From: Lingula anatina
Taxonomy: Eukaryota; Brachiopoda; Lingulata; Lingulida; Lingulidae
Reading direction: 5' to 3'
Length of the DNA stretch: 64,000 nt
NCBI RefSeq assembly: GCF_001039355.2
Contig: NW_019773870.1
Coordinates: 439,870 to 503,869 of the forward strand
Shown here: one piece after another, positions 12,145-24,246 of the stretch
How positions within the stretch are numbered: the stretch's first letter is position 1
Layout: each line of letters starts with the position of its first letter
Made by a program: the position numbers and the translations under genes
The notes under the pieces: model-generated
The model's database searches: none
What the model was told of the DNA's origin: nothing
What the model saw: only the letters and a program-made list of their open reading frames with translations

Positions 12145-12275
12145 GGTTGTGATTGGATAGTTTTATTTGTGTCACCTCAGTCTCCATAGAGACATTGTAG
12201 TGACAATATATCCGTGGGCGAAACCTGTTCTAGGACGTCTCATTGCTGGATCAGATATCAGGCAGAACAAGCAAG
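12145..12275 (+). promoter_or_regulatory. Putative leader exon of receptor A, donor at 12276
   Basis: This segment ends in AACAAGCAAG followed by a strong GTAAGT donor. It is nearly identical to 31575-31702 upstream of receptor B and recognisably homologous to the reverse strand at 60689-60815 upstream of the EGF gene, donor included. The nearest suitable acceptor downstream is at 13718, giving a leader joined to the start-codon exon. No ATG is in frame, so I treat it as untranslated, although a reading frame containing PVLGRLIAGSD is kept in all three copies. The upstream end is not defined. Confidence 0.5.
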
Positions 12276-12479
12276 GTAAGTTTTGTCCGAATAAAGCATT
12301 ATTTCATAAGTACAATGTCCAATTTACATTTACAATCAGGATCACATCATGAGCAGAAATATCATCCAGTTTTCTGTGCATCTAAATACATATGTTTGAC
12401 TTTACTATTATCAAATGTCTACATTGTAGTTATTTTGTTACGTTTATTGTCAATTATATAGAGTTAAGTGAGATAGCTC

Positions 12480-13332
12480 ACCTACAGCATACATTGTAAT
12501 GGGCCCTTACTCCATGGCTCCCCAGCAAACTGTATTGGAAGACAGAGGCGAATATTTTACAATGATATAAATTAAGTTAGAAGGAATGTGTATATATCTG
12601 TTGTAAACTTATCAAAGTAAGAATAACATTAAAATAATTAATTATTAAATGTTAAATATATTAAGTCTAAAATCCATTTAAATGTTAAGTAAACTCTACA
12701 AAGTAATCAATAATACTGTGATATAAAATATGAAATGAATTGATATTTAATAAAAAGTTTTTTAAAAATGTAATGATATTGATTAATGAATGTTATCATT
12801 TTAATTGGTCTGTTCATTAGGTTCATCGGTACCTTTGGCGACATGAATTATTATATATTTGTGGATTTTTGTCTTATTTACGTTATTCTGATTTTCAACA
12901 CAGATTAACAATAGCTTAAGGTTCCGATTAACAGGGTGGCTATCTTCTTAACCAGCCAAGATATACCAACATGTTGCATATCGATAGAAAGCTTATTTCA
13001 ACAGATTTTTATTTCATATCCTTATTTAATTATGTAATCGGAACGTAAGGAGATATAACGCTTAATAGGTGATCTCAGTATGACCTTTATACCCTTAAAA
13101 CTAGAAGTCCACTACAAATGAACATGTGTAGACATCTTCACTCGATAGCCCTCTTTGGTATCAACAAGAATGGGTCTCAGATTTTCAATATATGTTGAAT
13201 TAGCAAAGATATCAAAGTTAACCAGTTTATCAGGTCAACAAGACCCCCTAGCCAGAGAAAAACATGCAAAAGTTGAAAATGGAGCTGCCAGCCTGGTGTT
13301 ATACAATCCCAGACACATATTTAATAATGATA
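12480..13332. other. Intron 1 / upstream region of receptor A, no gene
   Basis: AT-rich non-coding sequence, almost identical by eye to 31900-32754 in unit B and clearly better conserved between units than the repeats further upstream. No exon recognised. Confidence 0.55.
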
Positions 13333-13615
13333 CCCGCATGAAAACGCAGTAGATACTCCATCGCAGTAGACTCCTGCAATCATACTGCAAACATGCTTCA
13401 AATCTGCTTCGATTTGGGAGCTAATTAGCATATTTGAAACATGCTTCTATCAGGCTGCTAATCTACTGTAATAATGCTCCTCTCTGTACAAAGCTATGTA
13501 CTTTTTGGAGTAGAATTGCAGTAGGCTATACTGCATTTCTACTGCAAATATGCTCTACACCACTACTGCGTTAATGTTTCTTTGCCACTTCGATACTACT
13601 GAATTTTCGTGAGGG
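13333..13615. mobile_element. 283-bp MITE upstream of receptor A
   Basis: The ends are inverted repeats: CCCGCATGAAAACGCAGTAG at the left and the complement of CCCTCACGAAAATTC at the right. The interior has many CTACTGC/GCAGTAG words. The same element is at 32755-33037 in unit B, so it pre-dates the tandem duplication, and another copy in opposite orientation is at 30394-30680. It ends about 100 bp before the predicted exon 2 acceptor at 13718. Confidence 0.75.
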
Positions 13616-13718
13616 GGTGTTTTTGTGAAAATAGTGGCATTGAGTAGAATGAAGTATTATCTACAAATTGACAAGTCACTTTTATCCTTAAGTTCCATGA
13701 TATATCTTCAAACTGCAG

Positions 13719-16700
13719 ATTACCGTTTCGAAGTTTATCAGATGGTAAACGCTGTCGTACGGACACTGTGCAACGACCAGATTGTTATACGAATTTGTGC
13801 GTTTGAAAATGGAAGTGTTTGGGAACATTGCGCTGTTATTGGGCCTGTGTCTCCGTGTTACTGAAGGCGCTGATATTTACTTCGGTATGCTCACTCCGAT
13901 TGGCACGCCCAACGAGCAAATGTATGGCCCTGTTCAGCTGGCCCTCAACGACATCAACAACCATCCCGAAGTGCTGTCAGGGCACACGCTGCGTCTCGTC
14001 ATCAAAAACACTTCGGTGAGTGGAGTTAACCCATAATTAATTCTTTTTGGTATGTGAATCAAGGATGAATATAATTTCAGTCTGTCTGAAGTATTTTTAA
14101 TCTGTTATTTTCAATATGAAAGCAGAAAAAATATGTCAGAAAGTGCACAATTTGAAAAGCTGTAAAATTATTCATTTGATAATAGATGTTTTAAACAGGT
14201 ACTACTTCAACTTTTAAGTTGTTAAAACATAACTGGACCGGTCGACTTTGTGACGCACCTAAATGTTATTACTCTACAGGGATTTTTTACCCCTTTCACA
14301 AGTTTGCTGCTGTTAATTAAAATGGGGCGTCGGGCGTGGGGGTTCTGTTGAGATGAATTTCTCACGTAATGGTAAAAATATTTCAATGATTGCAACTTTT
14401 AAGTTGTAAGTCTCTCACGGCGAACCGACCCAACAATGTTTCTCTAAAAATAGGGCCTCAGTCGACTAGACTCGACACCATCTTTCAAACATTTCCATCT
14501 GTCTTTAATGTTGTATGTACAATTCACCTTTCCCTTTTTAAGCACTGTAAATAGTTCAGTCATGTATTTCTTGTAGTTTGAAAGGAACGCTAAGGCACGT
14601 AGGCCCGCACTATATAGGCTTTATAGACTTGTTTACACTATAAAGGCTTGTTTACCCGCACTATATAGACTATATAGGCTTGTTTACAGGTGACATTATT
14701 GCAGTAGCTACTTAGTAGTTACCTTTGAAAAAATTAGTGCACTGATAATTAAGCCATTGTTTTCTTCTATCTGAAGGTGCCTGCAAAGGAATCTGTATAT
14801 CATGTTGGAAACGCCGTGGCCAAGCTCCAAGATCTGATGACGTCAAAAACAGACCCTCCTGTCATGGCACTGCTCCATTACGGCAGCATCACTGAGACGG
14901 ATGTGATAGGAGAGATCACGGGGAAACTGAAAATGACACAGGTATGATACACTTAAACAAAATGTAAACAGACTAAGATTAAAATCACAGTGTCCCAATT
15001 TGTGCGGTCAATTTTAAAAAGTATTTAACCTTTCATATTGATCTGGATGTGGATAATGTAAATATTTGATCAATAGTTGACCGACCTGTACTAAAGCCAC
15101 ACTGGCTTTCATGTAATTTACCCGACCTTTCTGCCCATTTTTATATCCTATTGTTCATGATTTTGGTCAATATTTTGCTACATACAATCAATATGGGTAT
15201 ACCTCTATAGTTGTCCATGTTATCTTGTGGACCCTGCTTATGAACAGCACAGAGAACTGCCTCCGCCCACTTCTTTGGGTATACACCTAGGTCCAAAATC
15301 CTGTTGAATAGATCCTTATATAGATACATGTATATTGCAGATTTCGACCGGAAGCTCGTCTACCATACTATCCCAAAGACTCGTCTTCCCATACTTGTAC
15401 CGGACAATCGGCGCATTGCTAGACGTTATAAACATAGAAGTGGATTTTGTCGAGCGCTTCGGTTGGACCCGCGTGGCATTGCTTGCGGAGGACAAGAGGT
15501 CGTTTACAGAGGTAAGTGGGTACTAACATTTCCAGCGGACTGACAGCATAATATTGCTTTGCCTTTATAGGAATTCAAGTATTATTATCTGCCTGTGTGT
15601 CACGCATGAAATGTCAAATTAGGCTCATGTAACGGATGCTATTAATAAGTAAAACGAATTTTACATTTTGGCGGCTTAATTGCTGTTTGTCTGCATGCAA
15701 AACCTATACTTTTGTTTGAAGAAATATTAGATTTTTTGAAGAACAACTGTGTTTACTTTTTCTTTTCCGAGTAGATGTCGAAAGAAGTGGAAATTCTCCT
15801 AAGACAGTCGGGTATAGAAATTGTCACTTCTGTATTCTATAGAGTAGAGCAGCTGGGCCAAGTGATGGAAAAACTGAAGGTGAGGCTTTAAGCCTAAGTG
15901 AATGGATTTTAACTACAATACGAATTTCTTGGTTTAAAACTTAGCCAAATTAAGCTTCCCAAGATATAATGGGAGAGATGCATCATTCTTTGTGTTCAGT
16001 GGTGTCTTTCTCCTACCGTACTTGGATTAAGAATGTGTACATTTACCCCGTGGACCATTTGAAGATTACACTGCGATTAATGCGGTGGAAAATACAGTAG
16101 AGAGAGTGTATAATGATAGGGTCGCTAAACGATTGTTGACGGCATATAGTAACTAGCCTAATCCCCTGGTCGCCTNTATTTGCCCTACTTGGTACACAAT
16201 CAATAGCCTTCATATAAAATTAGCCAGTTTTTTCTGTCGTTCTAGGAACTGGACGCAAGGGTAATTATGCATCATAGTAACAAACAGGGCTCATCGCTTT
16301 GCCATGTGTTTTGTCAGGTAAGTTAAAAATGATAGCGCACAACTTGCGTGTTATGGACTGAACCAACGAGCCGCCAAATTACAGATATCCCGGTAGTTTT
16401 ATAAACACTGTCTGCCGGGTTAGGAACAGATGGATATGTTTTTGACTGGATTGTCTGACAGGAATGGTAGTCCTAGGAATGGAAGTCCGGGCTCCCATAT
16501 GATTACTACAGGTTTGGGTTGGTCGGAGTCTTGGGATTAGTACATGTTTATGGGACGAATGTCACCTGTACATTTAGTAATTGGAAATGGACTATAGTTC
16601 CTAGCGGCCTTCCCGTCACTTCGGTAGCTAGACAACGACAATCCAATCCGAAGTGTAACTGGCTACGCTTACACGCAACACTTCTTGGGAATGAAAATGC

Positions 16701-18339
16701 TATAAAAATGCCATTGTATTTAGTTTTTTGGCATTTTTCAATTATACTTACAATTTCTCTTTTTATTTGCTATCAGTTTTTATTTGCTGTTGCTGACATA
16801 TATTTTAATCAAATCAATGGCGGAGACTGACTGGAGCAGACCAAAATTGACCCTCTTGTGTCTCCCCCTGAAAGTCGTGCCTAACCTTTGGAAAGATTAA
16901 AGTGTTAGATTAAGTTGTTTTTTTGAAAGGGGAAATAGAGTGATACAGGGTACATGTACCGTATGATAGCATCTGTATATGGCAGCTCTGTATCCAACAC
17001 AATATTCCTCACCTTTTAAAATGACATAGAACATATATTTGACATAGTATGTGGTTTGCTAATCATGTTTTTTTTTTTCAAACAGGCATACAAATATGGT
17101 TTGATTGGAAAGAAATATGTGTGGCTGACTTTGGTGCAACACGTCAAAGATTACCGCAACTTAGCATCCAACATGCATCAAAAAGGGCAACTCTCTTGCA
17201 ACGCAGAGCAGGTGGTCCAAGCGGCAGAAGGGCAGTTCATTATATTCCGTGCTGAAGCTAAACATGCTAGCGAAGTTGGATATGAACCAATACGGCCATT
17301 TACAGTAAAGGTACACACAAAAGCAATGCACGCACACACACATATACATATCGTGCACGCGTTTCAAGCCATAATATGAACAAAACATAATCTCTTTAAG
17401 ATGGAATACTTATGAACTTAAAGAGTAGTAAATTCCGTCGACAAGCGACGTTTTTTATATATGTATATACACGGGCGCGTATTTTTTTAGGATCATGCAG
17501 AAATTTTGAGGGAAATGAAAGAACAGGCTTGGTTCAATGACGACACCAGAAGAATACTATATCAAGTGAATTATGATGCCATATGGGCGGCTGCATTGGC
17601 CTTAAACAAGAGTCTTCCTCATATTCCGCCAAGAGTAATCACCAACTTCAAGTACACCGATCTGGGCACGGTGACGGATGCTCTGGTGCCAGAAATGAAT
17701 CGCACCAACTTCTTCGGTGCGTCGGTAAGTATTTCAAGGTTTGTCAGATGTATTATAATGTAAGTGAAGAGTTAGTTGACAAGATTCACTGAAATGGGGC
17801 TTTGTTTTGCGTTTTCGCTATTATCGTCTTTAAAAAACAGTAGGCAAGTCATAGCTCTTAATGTATTTTCAAATTCCAGAGAGACATATTTGGAGTGAAA
17901 TCATTGTTAACTTCTATTAACTATTCCGTAAGTTGCTGGGGGGGTCAAAGACAAAATGTTTTTCTATGATTTTCACTTGTAGAGCACAGAGATGGAACAT
18001 CACCTGACTTTGTCTCGGATCGAAAGTTATACTTTCATGGGAGATATATAGAAGGAGTACTGCATTAGTAACTTGTAAGCTACACTATAAGGGAGACACA
18101 CGTGCTCAACCTACCCTACCCCCCCCCCCCCAAAAAAAAAAAAGTTATTGCTTATGTAACATCATGACATTTTTTTCTCTTTCAAGGGTCCTGTGTCTTT
18201 CTCACCACATGGAAGTCGAATGAGCTGGCTGTCTATGGAGCAAATAAGAAGTAGGTTTTTAGCACGCATCCAGATGTAATGTAATAAAACCACACACAAC
18301 CACCTCCTCCCCGACTGCCACCGGTCAAACAAACACTCA

Positions 18340-18376
<37 letters not shown>

Positions 18377-21300
18377 TTTTAATTGCTTAAATAATTAAGC
18401 AGACGAAATACACAATACCAAACATAACATGTACACCAGTGAGCCCATGCCGAAACATTCAACAGCCGTTGAGAAATTGTTTAAAACATACATTGGAATT
18501 CAGTTGCTTTAGTGCGTCTGTGTTTGTGTGTGCGTTTCCCCGAGTGTGTGAGAGTAATAAAGAAGAAGGGGTGCATGCATGCATCTAGTTCTTTATCTAT
18601 GCCCCCCTACATGTAAAGTTATTTATATCCTATAATCAATGATTAATTGGTATCCTATTTCTGATTTCAGACGGTACAGCTATATTGTTTGGTATTTATG
18701 ACCAGAAATCCCGGAACATCACGTTGTCGGGGAAGATTAGTGACCTGTGGTATTCTCATGGTGCGTTCTGCGGTTGTTCTACATATTTAGTGCACTTATT
18801 ACCAAACTTATATTGAAATTCATTCACCAATATTTTATTGTCTGAACCCAAGCAGTATGTCGACCTTCATAGATCTATCTCCTCATATTTTCGCCTTCGT
18901 TTATTTATTTGCGTCTGTCTTTAATAAACAGAATAGGGAAAACATTCCGTTTCGGCAAGGAAAGTTACATAAACAGTGATTTTTTTTTTCAGCTAAAATG
19001 TTAACTTCCCTGCTGATGCACAGTGGAAGCCATCTGTAGAATCCATGTTGGGATTGGCTTTGATTTCCACGCAGCTTTCGCATGGGCTTTATTTATTTAT
19101 TTATTTGGAGGGTGGTGGGTCGTCCAAGTGGACTAGCTGTCTTGTTAATAGTTCTAAGTGTATAATCACCCGATGTGTTCTGAGCAGCTGTGTAAGGCAT
19201 TATTTTTTTGCTCTCCATAGGTGGCTCCATACCTCAATCTGGGTACAGGACGGTCCGAAAAGTACTGGTTGTCACAGATGAACTAAAAATAACCTTTACT
19301 GTGATCGCTGTGATATCCATTGTTATCACTGTTGTGTTCCTTTTAGTAACGATCGTCAAATGGAAGACGCAGTACGTATTGGAACCAGTGTTGGCAGAAA
19401 TGCGTACACCTAACTGTCATTAAGTGTGTAAATTTAATCAACCATAGATTAATATCTGAAATGGATCCAACAAGCGATCCATTTCAAGAATTTTTGTTCA
19501 CATGGGAAGGATATTTTCAGTTTTATTGCACTAATTGTCATTCATATGTTTTCTGACTGCAGAAGCACCGGTGTGACAGGAATGACAGCAAATTTCCAAT
19601 TACTTTGTACAGATGACATTCGTCCCATATTCTAGCTCCAATACTACGACTTACCCTAACATGTACTAACCATATGGGACCCTATAGCCTGGACTTCCAT
19701 TCCCAGGACTACCATTCCTGTCACAACGACAAACACGATCACAACTAACACAATACAATTTAATATTAAGGTTAATTCAAAACTCATGGCCACTGATGAA
19801 CAGCGTCATTGCACTGGGATGCATCTTCCTGGCTGTCGGTGTCATTTTTCAAGGTGAGCATTCGTGCAAGTCGATTTCAATGTATCTTTTTATGTACAGA
19901 CACATCTAACCGTCACCAAACATATAGCCATCACCTGCGGCTGTCGTTGCCGCCGCCGTCGTTTAAGGAAAACCATGTCACTTGCTCTTCTCAAACAGAA
20001 AAGTAACATATGACTAAAATAAAGCTTTATATGGTAGACCTATCTTAATGGTTAACTTATCTGGATTTTTTTCTTTTTCTTTTTTTTTTTTTTTTTAAGA
20101 ATTAAAATTTTCACATATCGCCATTTTCAAAGTGTGCCTTTGAACTTCCATGGGCTTGAAGAAGTCACATTTTCAGAATATCCATGATGCTCTTATTTCA
20201 TTATTAAAATTTAATTGTCATTATGCTGTTAAGCAAAATGTAATGTTGCATCAAAATTGAAGAAAACTTTATTTTGGACACAGCTGCCAGGATGTTACTT
20301 ATGATTCTCAAACTTACTGAAAAGGTTTATAGGACTGAAGTGCAGCTTTTGTTGGAAAAATCAATGTTCTGTTTTGGAAGCAGTGCTGTTCTGTATGAAA
20401 GGTTCATTTTCAGATAGTGCTGTATGATGCTATATGGATAGTGGTCAGTGTGTAATTTTCACTTGGGTAATTACTGTCTAAATTCAGAGCTATTAAGCCA
20501 CTTACCTACTTAACTTTCAAATGGCCAAGGAATGAGATTACATAAAACACACATGTTGAGATTTCCCTGTAAACTCCCATAGGTTTAGCTCACTTAACAG
20601 TGTCACATAATTAGGAATTGATGATAATTATGAAGGTAAATGTTGTTCAATATTGCAAATAAGTTTACAAAAGAAAAACTATTTTGTGCAACGCCAACAT
20701 TAATGCTTTAAATGAATAAAAGTGCCATATTTTTCTCAAACTCAATGGGGTTGTTCATACCATGTTAATACAGCTAGATTAAAAGTTTGAATAACAGCTT
20801 TATTGGAGATTTTTGTTATGTTTTTTTAAAATTATTTTTCAAACACTGGCATCTTCAAGATGTGACTTTTAACTCCCATCCAGTAGAAGCTTTGTACATT
20901 TTCTGTTTTTCCACATAAGCAACAGTATTGTTCTTTATGTCTTTAAACATTTTGTAATATTATTGTATGGCCTGTCAACATTTTTCAGATATTGAGATTT
21001 TCATTATGTGTATTTGAACTCTCATGGTCTTGAAACTGTAATCTTATTGACCATGTTACGTTTTGTACATAATTAAATTTTAGTGTTGATTGATTGTGCT
21101 GTTATAAGCATTATTTATTATTGTATCAAAATTGACAAGGTGACCTATTTTCTGCATCTTTATTTTCTGTTTTTCGTCTGTACATTTGACAGCTTTGCTA
21201 CCTTGTTTAAAAGAAACACACTTCTGTGCGGGCTGTGAATTTTAGTAACCCGTTTTTAGTCTGTGTTGGTGTCTTCTACCGTGTTGCATTAAAAAATTAT

Positions 21301-23583
21301 CACATTTGTTTTATGCCCCATACATAGTCTGATGGCGACCCACTACAAAGCTGGTCATCGTATCCTCTGACAGACACTGAATAGTTAATCCCGTCAGGAA
21401 GTTTTCAAGTGGGTCGGCCAAATTTGACCCTGACTAGTTAGTCCCTATTCTAAACGGTACCTTAGTTGCATTACATACTATACATAGGCATATATTCTAA
21501 AACCAGATGATTTGTTCCAGGCAATGCGACAGAGTTGTCGTCGCCATGCAATGCCTTTGTCTGGCTGTTTGTGACTGGGTTTACACTGTCGTTCGGTACC
21601 ATGCTGCTGAAGATGTGGGGAGTGTATCGACTCTTTCGTTATCAGCAGGATTGGGTGAGTTTTCATTAATGTAATTTTTTGCTTTGAGTTAAACGCAGCG
21701 TTTTATTAACATCTTGCATGCTGCCACAGCTGTTGAATTCTCGCATACATGATATTGTCGTATTCAGCACACTGCATGTGGGACACAATGCAATAGTTAT
21801 TAGCTAACTAAAAATGACTAAGACTTTTAGTGGTCAACTCATTCTGTGCATCCACTTAAATCTCACGAACAGCAGGCTGTCACATCTCGTGAAATCCAAA
21901 ACACTCACATAGAAAGGATTGCAGGCAAATACAAGGATTAACCCAAGCAGACACATCCACTATCAACAAAGCAAGCTATATTAAATGCTTTAATTACAGC
22001 TGCAGAGCCCGTGCTATTTCACATATATACCACTCATATATACCTACATATACCACACATATATCCACGTACATTGTAGGCCTATGTTGTTCATCTTAAA
22101 TGTGGCAAACTAAAATGTTACGATTGCAGTTGTTCTTTTCGGATCTTTATGTACAATATATATTTGCCAGGGTCTGCAAGTAGAACTGCGCATGCTGTCT
22201 GGAGTTGCCGTACTGTTGGGTATTGATATTTTGATGCTGCTAATCTGGCAGTTGACTGACCCACTCGTGGTGCAAGATAGGCTTTTACCCGAAATTGTAA
22301 GTTGACCATACTGGTGGTCTCCACGATGTATATGTACTTTGTGAAAGAGAAGATATTGCTTTTTGACTCAACTACTTATCAGGTTGGTAATTGGTCTTTT
22401 TTTTCAAAGTCACATTGCTTTTGTACTTTTTTGATATTGTACCAAAGGTGGCACATGTGCGACCAGTACATTAGCTCAGCTGCTGTCTCACAGTTTGTCT
22501 TGAATATAATATTACTCCCGTTCCTTCTCAATATTAGAGAGATGGTGCCAAGATGGTGCGGTATCAGACCTTCTATCGCCAATGTCACAGCGGGAGCGCT
22601 ATGGGCTGGACCATTGCGTTTATCGTGTACAAAGGTCTGCTGTTGCTGGTCTCTGTTTGCTTGGCCTGGCCTACCTGGTACGTGAACCAATATGTACACC
22701 GTAACATCCAACACACTATCTGTCGCATCCAGAACACTTTCAAACCTTCGAATCATGTCAGACACAACATGGAAACACATTATTGACATAATGTTTCAAG
22801 TTTACTTTCAGAAATTTTTACTGTATTCCCTGTAGGGCCTGTAGTTTCTGCCTACGTCATGGATACAACTTTCGGTTCTACTTATATTATTATACTGCTA
22901 TTTGATATAACGTAATATTTGCATTAGTTTCTTATTTTTCTAGGGTGATGACGGTGAAGAGAGATACTGGTGACAGCAGTCTGGTTGGTTTTGCTATGGT
23001 TATCATTGCCTTGGCGACTGTTGTCGGAGTTCCAGTAGGTGTCCTCGTACAAGAAGAGCCCAGTGTCAACTTTGGAGTCGTAGCTGGCTTCACGCTCTTC
23101 GCTATTATAACTACGGTTTTGTTGCTTTTGATTCCCAAGGTAAAACACTATTTTAAAATGGCACTTTTATTTGACTGTTTGATTTAAGCAAAAAATTTAA
23201 ATCAGCGAAGTATTCATTTTTTGCCATGAAAGAAAGATACAGATACTGAGGATGGACACCAAGTGAGTTGACGTATATACTTGTGAAAACTATTTCATGA
23301 TTTTGTATGGATTAATTCTGAAAATTCCCGGCGGCCTGTTTGTCTTATGAATTTAATTCAGAAAGAATGAAACCAAAGAATCACGCCAAGCTTTCAACCA
23401 ATCAAACGCCAAATTTCTTTGTAATGCTGTAGCCTTTGAAACAAGGTATGGATGTGTTTTTTAAAAATATTTTTGTGATTCTTACAGCTCATGAAACTCA
23501 AGAGGGGGGAGATGGAACCGTCGCTTTGGTCGCCATTGCGGCTCTACGTCGAGGAGTTCTTCAATGACGCATGTGATAAGTAG
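13719..23583 (+). CDS. GABA-B receptor-like class C GPCR, copy A (16 coding exons, 752 aa)
   Basis: Coding exons: 13809-14015 (exon from acceptor at 13718), 14777-14941, 15341-15511, 15775-15879, 16246-16317, 17086-17310, 17491-17724, 18187-18250, 18671-18760, 19221-19371, 19771-19853, 21521-21654, 22171-22296, 22538-22677, 22944-23139, 23488-23583 (stop TAG). All junctions are GT-AG and phases agree throughout. The start ATG at 13809 opens a hydrophobic signal peptide ending near VTEG. Exons 1-9 encode the bilobed ligand-binding ectodomain (GSSS loop in exon 3, GKKYVW in exon 6, NYDAIWAAALALNK in exon 7, GSRMSW in exon 8). Exons 10-15 encode seven membrane segments: TM1 exon 10, TM2 (IQNSWPLMN) exon 11, TM3 exon 12, TM4 (WQLTDPL) exon 13, TM5 (YKGLLLL) exon 14, TM6-7 exon 15. 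These motifs match GABA-B subunit 1 best. The paired extracellular cysteines (PCNAF, RQCHS) are kept. The GABA-contacting Tyr and Glu of GABA-B1 are absent, and only about 32 residues follow TM7. The expected role is a plasma-membrane G-protein-coupled receptor with unknown ligand. Confidence 0.9.
15053..15308 (-). pseudogene. Non-LTR reverse transcriptase fragment in intron 2 of receptor A
   Basis: The minus strand encodes FNRILDLGVYPKKWAEAV, then a DNYRGIPIL segment and KILTKIMNNRI, and after frameshifts a GRSTIDQIF-like motif. These are conserved RT-domain words of jockey/I-type LINEs. The fragment begins where units A and B stop matching (15052/35510) and ends about 30 bp before the exon 3 acceptor. 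Unit B has different sequence at this position, so this is a unit-specific change. Confidence 0.75.
16457..16612 (+). repeat. MITE-like repeat (GACAGGAATG family), partial
   Basis: Contains GACAGGAATGG, TAGTCCTAGGAATGGAAGTC and a GGGACGAATGTCA segment. It aligns with the reverse complement of 19568-19728. The left end appears degraded. Unit B has an 840-bp related element at the same place. Confidence 0.6.
19568..19728 (-). mobile_element. About 160-bp MITE in intron 10 of receptor A
   Basis: Terminal inverted repeats TGTGACAGGAATG (from 19572) and CATTCCTGTCACA bracket a short interior with no frame. It lies about 40 bp upstream of exon 11. An equivalent copy is in unit B at about 41990-42155, so insertion preceded the duplication. 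Confidence 0.7.
20517..21236. repeat. Unit A-specific 0.7-kb intronic segment with sub-repeats
   Basis: Receptor A intron 11 contains this block, which is missing from the same intron in B (join at about 42937). It includes diverged repeats of a TTTCAGATAT...TTGAACT...CTTGAA theme also found at 20098-20240. It is either a local expansion in A or a deletion in B. No exon was seen. Confidence 0.55.
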
Positions 23584-24168
23584 CCTTTTCGTGCCACTGA
23601 GAACGGAGATACTAATGCAAGTGACGACAACCAAGGCGATGGAAGAACAGCACAAATCTAGGTTGTTTAAACACTGTGGCTTAATTATGGCTGCGTTCAA
23701 AGTGCTGTCACGCTTTTTGTTGTTAACTCAGTGAATGGACATTTTTTTCAACCCCTCATTCCACCGTGGATGACTTTATATGGTTGGCCGTTTTACATAT
23801 TTGTTAAGGATATTACAAATGGTTAAATTTGTCAATTCATATTTTACTGTACAATACCCTGTATATTCAATAACAATGGTACGGGTGACTGCATGTAAAC
23901 ACAGATCTATAATATATATATATGGAATATTTGAAATACATCACTGTTAAAATTTATTTTTTTAAGATATAATGGTATAAATTTTATGTACTGCTGTTAT
24001 CGTCTCACAACAAAAATTTCACCCTCAACCTCAACAATTGTTAAAATCATTTTGTATGTTACCAAGTTTCTATACTTATTCTGTTGCAACAGTACGTACT
24101 GAGATCCAAATATGACTTTGTTCAATTTGTGCTTTAACTTATTCGGCATCAACTGTTTCTGTTAGTTT

Positions 24169-24174
24169 AATAAA
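24169..24174 (+). terminator. Candidate polyadenylation signal of receptor A
   Basis: AATAAA about 590 bp after the stop codon, conserved at 45964-45969 in unit B. Assignment is by position only. Confidence 0.45.
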
Positions 24175-24246
24175 TCGCATATATTTAGTATATTTAGGAC
24201 GTTCGTCTAGAACATTGGTATGTAATATTCCATGTCACATTTAAGT

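Noticed and set aside
13625-13864. 79-codon open frame overlapping receptor exon 1
   Set aside because: No ATG start and a different frame from the receptor; the signal-peptide frame from 13809 joins correctly to exon 2.
19372-19420. Receptor truncated by a stop after TM1 (frame running past 19371 to TAA)
   Set aside because: A strong GTACGT donor at 19372 splices to 19771 and restores the TM2 sequence IQNSWPLMN; the stop is intronic.
22379-22789. 136-codon minus-strand open frame opposite exon 14
   Set aside because: Antisense shadow of the TM5 exon; conservation follows the plus-strand codons.
23230-23285. Extra small exon between receptor exons 15 and 16 (AAGAAAGATACAGATACTG...)
   Set aside because: Exon 15 joins exon 16 in phase and reproduces the IPKL(M/I)-type junction of GABA-B receptors, so no extra exon is needed.
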